Source: Betaproteobacteria bacterium (GTDB taxonomy: Bacteria > Pseudomonadota > Gammaproteobacteria > Burkholderiales > Burkholderiaceae). Taken from it: a stretch of 9,630 bases of DNA. Below the pieces are notes generated by a model. The model was not told the origin of the DNA. It made no database searches and saw only the letters and a list, made by a program, of their open reading frames with translations. Both the position numbers and the translations under genes were made by a program. Shown one piece after another: positions 5,818 to 9,630 of the stretch. Position 1 is the first letter of the stretch, and each line of letters opens with the position of its first letter. The stretch is taken from contig CANIMS010000043.1 in the NCBI GenBank assembly GCA_947468785.1, positions 1-9,630 on the forward strand, given 5' to 3'.

Positions 5818-7515
5818 TTAGCCCATCCACTGGCTAACCGGTGCTGCAGCATCTTGTAATGGCTGAGAAATAATATCCACTAGTGCTGGTTCACCACATT
5901 CAATGGCGGCTTTAATAGTAGCTTCCAGTTTTTGTGGATCATCCACTGTCCACGAGCGTACACCATAGGCTTGGGCTACCTTAGCATGGTTGGTGCGATT
6001 AAAGTCTACAGAGTAATAACGCTTGTCATAACCCGATTTTTGACTTGCTTTAATCCAGCCATAAACTGAATTTGAGATAACGATCATCAGCACCGGTAAC
6101 TTATAGCGAGTAATAGTCTCTAATTCGCCGACAGTAAAACCAAAGCTACCATCACCCATCACTGCCACACATTGAGAGTTTGGCCTGCCGATCGCCGCTC
6201 CAATGGCGGCTGACATAGCAAATCCTAAAGCTCCATGCGCACGGTTGGTAATGAAATGCCTACCTGGAATATCGCTCATGAAGTAAGCGGAGAAATAGGG
6301 GCAAGGTGTTCCAGGGTCAGCACACACAATGGCATCTTTTGGTAGCAGTTTATTGAGCGTGTGAACAACTTTTTCTGGAAGAATGGGCGTGTCATTACTA
6401 TTGACCAATTTCAGAAAAGACTCGAATTTAATTGCTTTTGCTTTAGCCACAACGGCTTTGCCATCAACACAGTTTTGAGTACGAGATTGAATATTCGCCT
6501 TCAAATTGCTATAGAGCTCTTCGAGACTGAGTTTGGCATCTCCGACTAAGCCAACGGCAGTAGGGTAGTTTGCGCCAATAGTGTCAGGATCAACATCTAA
6601 ATGAATAATGGGTATGGACTTATTTGGATAGCGCCAATTTTCGGTGGTAGTAGATCCAGCACGGCAAGTAACGAAAAAGACGAGGTCAGCACCATTGACT
6701 ACATCTCGTGTAGCCATTACTCCGCCATTGGCACCTACGACACCTGCATTAAGGGGGTGATTTCCAGCGAGGCTACCTTGGCCGCTAACAGTTGTGCAAA
6801 CTGGGATATTGAGTAGCTCTGCGATATTTGCAAGTATTTGTTCGGCGCCAGAATTAATGACGCCGCCGCCACAAATCAACACAGGGGATTTGGCTTCTAA
6901 TATGAGTTTTGCTGCTTTTTCAATATCGTGACTATTGGCTACAAAGCGTTGAGCTGGATATTCACAGTGCTCTTTTTGAGCCCAGATATCACTGCTGGCA
7001 ACTGGATGCTTTTGTACATCATGAGGTAGGCAAATATGTGTACTGCCAGGTTTGCCGGTAGTCATTGCGCGAAATGCGCTTCTCACAGCTGATGGAATCT
7101 GTTCGGCCAAGTCAATGGTCGCATTCCATTTAGTGAGTGGCTGATATAAGGCCTGTTGATTTAATTCAGTGAGCGGAAATTTTCCGCGAGAAGTCACTGG
7201 CACATCAGAGGTAATTCCTAAAACCGGAATAGAGGATTCATTCGCCTCAACTAATCCAGGCAATAGGTAGGTCGCACCGCCGCCACTTGGACCTTCGCAA
7301 ACGCCTACTTTATGAGTGACCCGTGCATAGGCATCAGCCATATAGCCTGCGCTGCGTTCATCTCTAGTCAAAATGTGTTGCATACCATGGTCGAGCCTTG
7401 CTAAGGCATCATAGAAAGGCAGGCTGGTATCACCACATAAGCCAAAGATATGTTTAACCTCATACTGCTCTAGCATTCGTACTAGAGCTTCTGCGCCAGT
7501 TATTTTTTCGCTCAT
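5818..7515 (-). CDS. Thiamine diphosphate-dependent enzyme, acetolactate synthase/2-oxo acid decarboxylase superfamily
   Basis: The cytoplasmic enzyme of 565 residues from ATG 7515 uses thiamine diphosphate, probably to decarboxylate or carboligate a 2-oxo acid; the substrate cannot be read. Three domains in usual order: N-terminal Pyr domain (about 1-170) with catalytic Glu in LTRDERSAG (E53); central domain (about 195-345) with VLICGGGV and IHLDVDPDTIG; C-terminal PP domain with AHGALGFAMSAAIGAA and the Mg/ThDP motif GDGSFGF (454-460) ending at N482. The second Asn of the usual NN pair is Ser (ISNSVYGW). Length suits the acetolactate synthase group, but sequence details differ and no small subunit gene is nearby, so a biosynthetic role is unlikely. 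ATG 7515 lies one base after the upstream Bug stop (TAATATG), suggesting coupling; an in-frame TTG at 7527 would add four residues and overlap that gene. Neighbours indicate carboxylate catabolism. Confidence 0.88.
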   Translation of the reverse strand: MSEKITGAEALVRMLEQYEVKHIFGLCGDTSLPFYDALARLDHGMQHILTRDERSAGYMADAYARVTHKVGVCEGPSGGGATYLLPGLVEANESSIPVLGITSDVPVTSRGKFPLTELNQQALYQPLTKWNATIDLAEQIPSAVRSAFRAMTTGKPGSTHICLPHDVQKHPVASSDIWAQKEHCEYPAQRFVANSHDIEKAAKLILEAKSPVLICGGGVINSGAEQILANIAELLNIPVCTTVSGQGSLAGNHPLNAGVVGANGGVMATRDVVNGADLVFFVTCRAGSTTTENWRYPNKSIPIIHLDVDPDTIGANYPTAVGLVGDAKLSLEELYSNLKANIQSRTQNCVDGKAVVAKAKAIKFESFLKLVNSNDTPILPEKVVHTLNKLLPKDAIVCADPGTPCPYFSAYFMSDIPGRHFITNRAHGALGFAMSAAIGAAIGRPNSQCVAVMGDGSFGFTVGELETITRYKLPVLMIVISNSVYGWIKASQKSGYDKRYYSVDFNRTNHAKVAQAYGVRSWTVDDPQKLEATIKAAIECGEPALVDIISQPLQDAAAPVSQWMG

Positions 7516-7516
7516 A

Positions 7517-8494
7517 TTAATCGTCAAGATTGAGTTGGGTAGTCTTTACAAATTGCTGCCAACGTTCAAACTCTCGCTTGGCATAACGATCTAAGCTTGG
7601 TCCATCACTTGCCTGAACATCAAATCCACCTTGAGTGAGTTTAGTTTTGATTTCGGGATCATTGAGTACCGCCTGAAAATCTGCTGTGAGCTTTTTCACT
7701 ATGGCTGCTGGGGTATCTGCTGGGGCAAATGCGCCAATCCAAGAATATGCTTCAAAACCAGGGTAGCCAGATTCTGCAACTGTTGGAGTCTTTGGTAGTT
7801 CAGGAAGACGTTGAGCCCCGGTTACTGCCAGAGGCTTCAACTTGTCAGCTTGAATTTGCCCTTTGAGTGCAGCGTAACTTAATAGAGTCATGCTGGCGGT
7901 GTTGCCTACTACTGCAGCAATTGCAGGACCACCCCCTCCATAAGGAACATGCAGAACAAAAATGCCGGCTTTACGCTTTAGATCTTCCATGGCCAATTGA
8001 TTGAGTGATCCCATGCCCGTTGATGCGTAGCTGTAAAGCCCCGGATTTTTTTTAGCAGCAGCAATAAATTCAGATAAGTTATTGCCAGGAACGGATGGGT
8101 TTGCAGCAATCACTAGAGGAAAGCGTACTAATAAACTAACTCCCACAAAATCTTTGAAAGTGTCATACGGTAGCTTGGGTTTAACAATGGGATTAATAGA
8201 ATGATTGTCAAAGCTAATGAGCAAGGTATTGCCATCAGGCGCCGACTTGGCAACGTGCTGTGTTGCAATTTGACTCGCAGCGCCAGGACGATTTTCAATT
8301 ACCACGGGCCTACCAATTCTCTCAGCCAATTTTGATTGAATCGTTCTGGCGGTAATGTCAGTACTGCCGCCTGGAGGAAATGGCACAACTAAGGTGAGGG
8401 GCTTATCACTTTGAGAGTGAGCTGGGCTGGAGAGAGATAATACAGCCAGCATCAAGAAGAAAGATTTAACAAATATATTATTCGTGATTTTCAT
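7517..8494 (-). CDS. Bug-type (TctC family) periplasmic solute-binding protein
   Basis: The 325-residue protein is a periplasmic binding protein of the tripartite tricarboxylate transporter receptor family (Bug, TctC), which captures small carboxylates and other solutes. It has a signal peptide (MKITNNIFVKSFF then LMLAVLSLS, cleavage near AHS/QS at 27). Family motifs follow in order: VVPFPPGGSTDITAR (36-50), VIENRPGAAS (65-74), DGNTLL (87-92), VPYGGGGPA, LKPLAVTGAQRLPELPKTPTVAESGYPGFEAYSW in the last third, and APADTPAAIVKKL. A good Shine-Dalgarno (AAGGA, 8502-8506) stands 7 bases before ATG 8494. It lies 20 bases after the VOC gene and one base before the ThDP enzyme, so it is the middle of a three-gene operon. 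No TctA/TctB membrane subunits are in the window; Bug receptors are often found without them, as orphans. Confidence 0.95.
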   Translation of the reverse strand: MKITNNIFVKSFFLMLAVLSLSSPAHSQSDKPLTLVVPFPPGGSTDITARTIQSKLAERIGRPVVIENRPGAASQIATQHVAKSAPDGNTLLISFDNHSINPIVKPKLPYDTFKDFVGVSLLVRFPLVIAANPSVPGNNLSEFIAAAKKNPGLYSYASTGMGSLNQLAMEDLKRKAGIFVLHVPYGGGGPAIAAVVGNTASMTLLSYAALKGQIQADKLKPLAVTGAQRLPELPKTPTVAESGYPGFEAYSWIGAFAPADTPAAIVKKLTADFQAVLNDPEIKTKLTQGGFDVQASDGPSLDRYAKREFERWQQFVKTTQLNLDD

Positions 8495-8514
8495 GGATAG
8501 GTCCTTACTCGTGG

Positions 8515-9264
8515 CTAGTTATGAGTCAGAAAACGTTGATCAATAATGAAGTCTACAGGATCTGGGGCAGATTGATTGAGGCGTACTTGCTTAATAGATG
8601 CCGCATTAGGGGAGGCCTGGTGATGAATGCGGAGATTGATATTGGGCAGAGAAATCTGGACGCAATCCTGCAGAAACTCTAACTGACTATCAGCAAGCCC
8701 CAAAAGACTTTGTAATGTTGCAGCAGTCTCCTTGATATTTGGACTAACAATGGCAATTTCCTGTAGATCCTGTGTGTTATTTGGATGAATAAGCCACTGC
8801 TTTTGCCAAACATAGTCTGGAGTTAAATGCTGACAAAAATAGATTCGAAGGCCAGGAATAGGCTGCTCTGAAAAGCGAACCGTTTTAAATTCCACTAGAA
8901 CTGTATTTCCCATGAACTCTCCCTCACGAGATAAGTTTTGTACGGGATTTACGGCAAAGCCAGCTTCTTTCAGTTGATTGAAGCATGCATGAGCATCGTT
9001 GGTTCTAAATACTAGGGCGTCCAAGCCAATAGGCTGATTCGCAATTTCTGCTCTTTGAACTTGCTTGCCCTTTTCCCAGCCTAATAGCTCAATATAGCTA
9101 GATTTCAGCATGATGAGTCGATTGCTAGACCCTAAATTATGGTGAGCTAGAGGCGTTAATTGAAATCCTTGATTTAGGAATATCTCACTGAGCTCATCTA
9201 GGCTATCTCTGACCATAATCACCAAGTGATCAAAGAGGTACTCTGTGGGGCGAATGGAGCTCAC
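8515..9264 (-). CDS. VOC-superfamily protein with glyoxalase-like domain
   Basis: The 249-residue protein resembles the glyoxalase-like (Glyoxalase_3 type) branch of the vicinal oxygen chelate superfamily, whose members include metal-dependent lyases, isomerases and dioxygenases. The first module shows FDHLVIMVRD (11-20), GFQLTPLAHHNLGSSNRL (33-50) and YIELLGW (57-63); H13 and E59 are plausible metal ligands. A second related half follows, with PIGLDALVFRTND (78-90), RIYFCQH (140-146) and LQEIAIVSPN (167-176). The GTG start at 9264 is the only reasonable one: a stop lies ten codons upstream, and the next Met (17) would remove the conserved FDHLV strand. No Shine-Dalgarno is visible. It leads the operon with the Bug receptor and ThDP enzyme. 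The exact reaction is unknown; it may act on an intermediate of the same pathway. Confidence 0.82.
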   Translation of the reverse strand: MSSIRPTEYLFDHLVIMVRDSLDELSEIFLNQGFQLTPLAHHNLGSSNRLIMLKSSYIELLGWEKGKQVQRAEIANQPIGLDALVFRTNDAHACFNQLKEAGFAVNPVQNLSREGEFMGNTVLVEFKTVRFSEQPIPGLRIYFCQHLTPDYVWQKQWLIHPNNTQDLQEIAIVSPNIKETAATLQSLLGLADSQLEFLQDCVQISLPNINLRIHHQASPNAASIKQVRLNQSAPDPVDFIIDQRFLTHN

Positions 9265-9292
9265 GGGTAATGAAATAGTAGGATCAAAAAAT

Positions 9293-9306
9293 TATCATAT
9301 ACGATA
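9293..9306. promoter_or_regulatory. Imperfect palindrome in the divergent gap, candidate operator with overlapping -10 elements
   Basis: TATCATATACGATA is a 14-bp palindrome with one mismatched pair, in the 64-base gap between the divergent VOC operon and second Bug gene. On the minus strand GATAAT (9296-9291) matches five of six -10 positions and lies 27 bases before the VOC start. On the plus strand GATATT (9303-9308) is a weaker -10 candidate. A regulator bound here could affect both units. No -35 is clear, and this is inferred from position and symmetry. Confidence 0.35.
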
Positions 9307-9318
9307 TTGGAAATACTC

Positions 9319-9324
9319 AGGAGG
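9319..9324 (+). promoter_or_regulatory. Ribosome binding site deciding the GTG start of the second Bug gene
   Basis: AGGAGG stands 4 bases before GTG 9329. The strong match supports this start, from which a complete signal peptide follows. Confidence 0.65.
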
Positions 9325-9328
9325 CCCA

Positions 9329-9630
9329 GTGAAAACCTACAAAATTCGCCCAACTTTATGCCTATTAGCTTTATCAACCCTCAGTTTTTTTATGGGGGTT
9401 CTCGAAGCTCATGCTCAAAATATAAAGGACTATCCCAATAAGTCCATTACGCTAATTGTTCCTTTCCCACCTGGGGGAGCTACGGATGCTCTTTCGAGGA
9501 TTGTTGCGCAAAAGCTTTCAACGAACCTAGGTCAATCAGTAATTGTTGAGAATCATCCTGGCGCCGGTGGAACTATCGGTGCTTCATTGGGTATGCGGGC
9601 AATTCCAGATGGCTATACCCTCTTGTTTAC
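9329..9630 (+). CDS. Second Bug-type (TctC family) periplasmic solute-binding protein (3' partial)
   Basis: The first 100 residues of a Bug-family receptor are present; the gene runs off the window. A signal peptide covers residues 1-29 (basic MKTYKIR, hydrophobic LCLLALSTLSFFMG, AHA/Q cleavage), followed by DYPNKSITLIVPFPPGG (34-50), ATDALSR, VIVENHPGAGGTIGA and DGYTLLF, all family signatures. It begins at GTG 9329 behind AGGAGG. It differs clearly from the Bug at 7517-8494 (for example ATDALSR against STDITAR and NHPGAGG against NRPGAAS), so it is a paralogue rather than a recent duplicate. It is transcribed away from the VOC-Bug-ThDP operon across a 64-base gap and may share its regulation. 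About two thirds of the expected length is missing. Confidence 0.92.
   Translation, partial: MKTYKIRPTLCLLALSTLSFFMGVLEAHAQNIKDYPNKSITLIVPFPPGGATDALSRIVAQKLSTNLGQSVIVENHPGAGGTIGASLGMRAIPDGYTLLF

Noticed and set aside
5818..5837. Hairpin TTAGCC/GGCTAA at the end of the ThDP gene as terminator
   Set aside because: The stem is only 6 bp, overlaps the stop codon and lacks a T run on either strand.
7516..7527. TTG 7527 as the start of the ThDP enzyme
   Set aside because: It would overlap the Bug gene and has no Shine-Dalgarno; ATG 7515 adjoins the Bug stop. The difference is four residues and not fully settled.

Overview
The window looks like chromosomal DNA from an AT-leaning betaproteobacterium of the Burkholderiaceae. 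A Polynucleobacter-like freshwater bacterium is my best guess. This is inferred from two Bug-type (TctC) solute receptors, a compact layout with 1-nt gene junctions, several TTG/GTG starts, and a UPF0114 (YqhA) and a DUF1345 protein. No rRNA or housekeeping marker is present to confirm it. I see no tRNA, CRISPR array, insertion sequence or phage gene, and no gene-free stretch longer than about 110 bases.

Region 1 (1-3367, plus strand) is signal transduction. It holds the 3' two thirds of cheB (receiver domain outside the window), then cheR one base later, then one base later a receiver-class III adenylate cyclase fusion with all six canonical catalytic residues. The tight packing suggests that one chemosensory array uses the CheR/CheB adaptation enzymes and a phosphorylation-controlled cAMP output. 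A yqhA-type four-helix membrane protein follows after 57 bases with its own ribosome binding site. A strong hairpin at 3385-3415 closes the block and, being T-rich on both sides, probably also ends the converging unit.

Region 2 (3435-5566, minus strand) is a two-gene unit: a DUF1345 multi-pass membrane protein, then an MltF-like protein (periplasmic solute-binding domain plus lytic transglycosylase domain). Divergent from it is a 45-residue single-helix membrane protein (5673-5810) with a very good Shine-Dalgarno and a TTG start. The divergent promoter region carries an 11-bp perfect inverted repeat, and each arm contains an extended -10 motif.

Region 3 (5818-9264, minus strand) is a three-gene metabolic operon: a glyoxalase-like VOC protein, a Bug periplasmic receptor, and a thiamine-diphosphate enzyme of the acetolactate synthase/decarboxylase superfamily. 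A second, different Bug receptor starts divergently at 9329 and runs off the end. Together they look like capture and breakdown of a small carboxylate or 2-oxo acid; the substrate cannot be read from sequence. The main leads are the REC-cyclase attached to chemotaxis adaptation genes and the uncharacterised VOC-Bug-ThDP operon.
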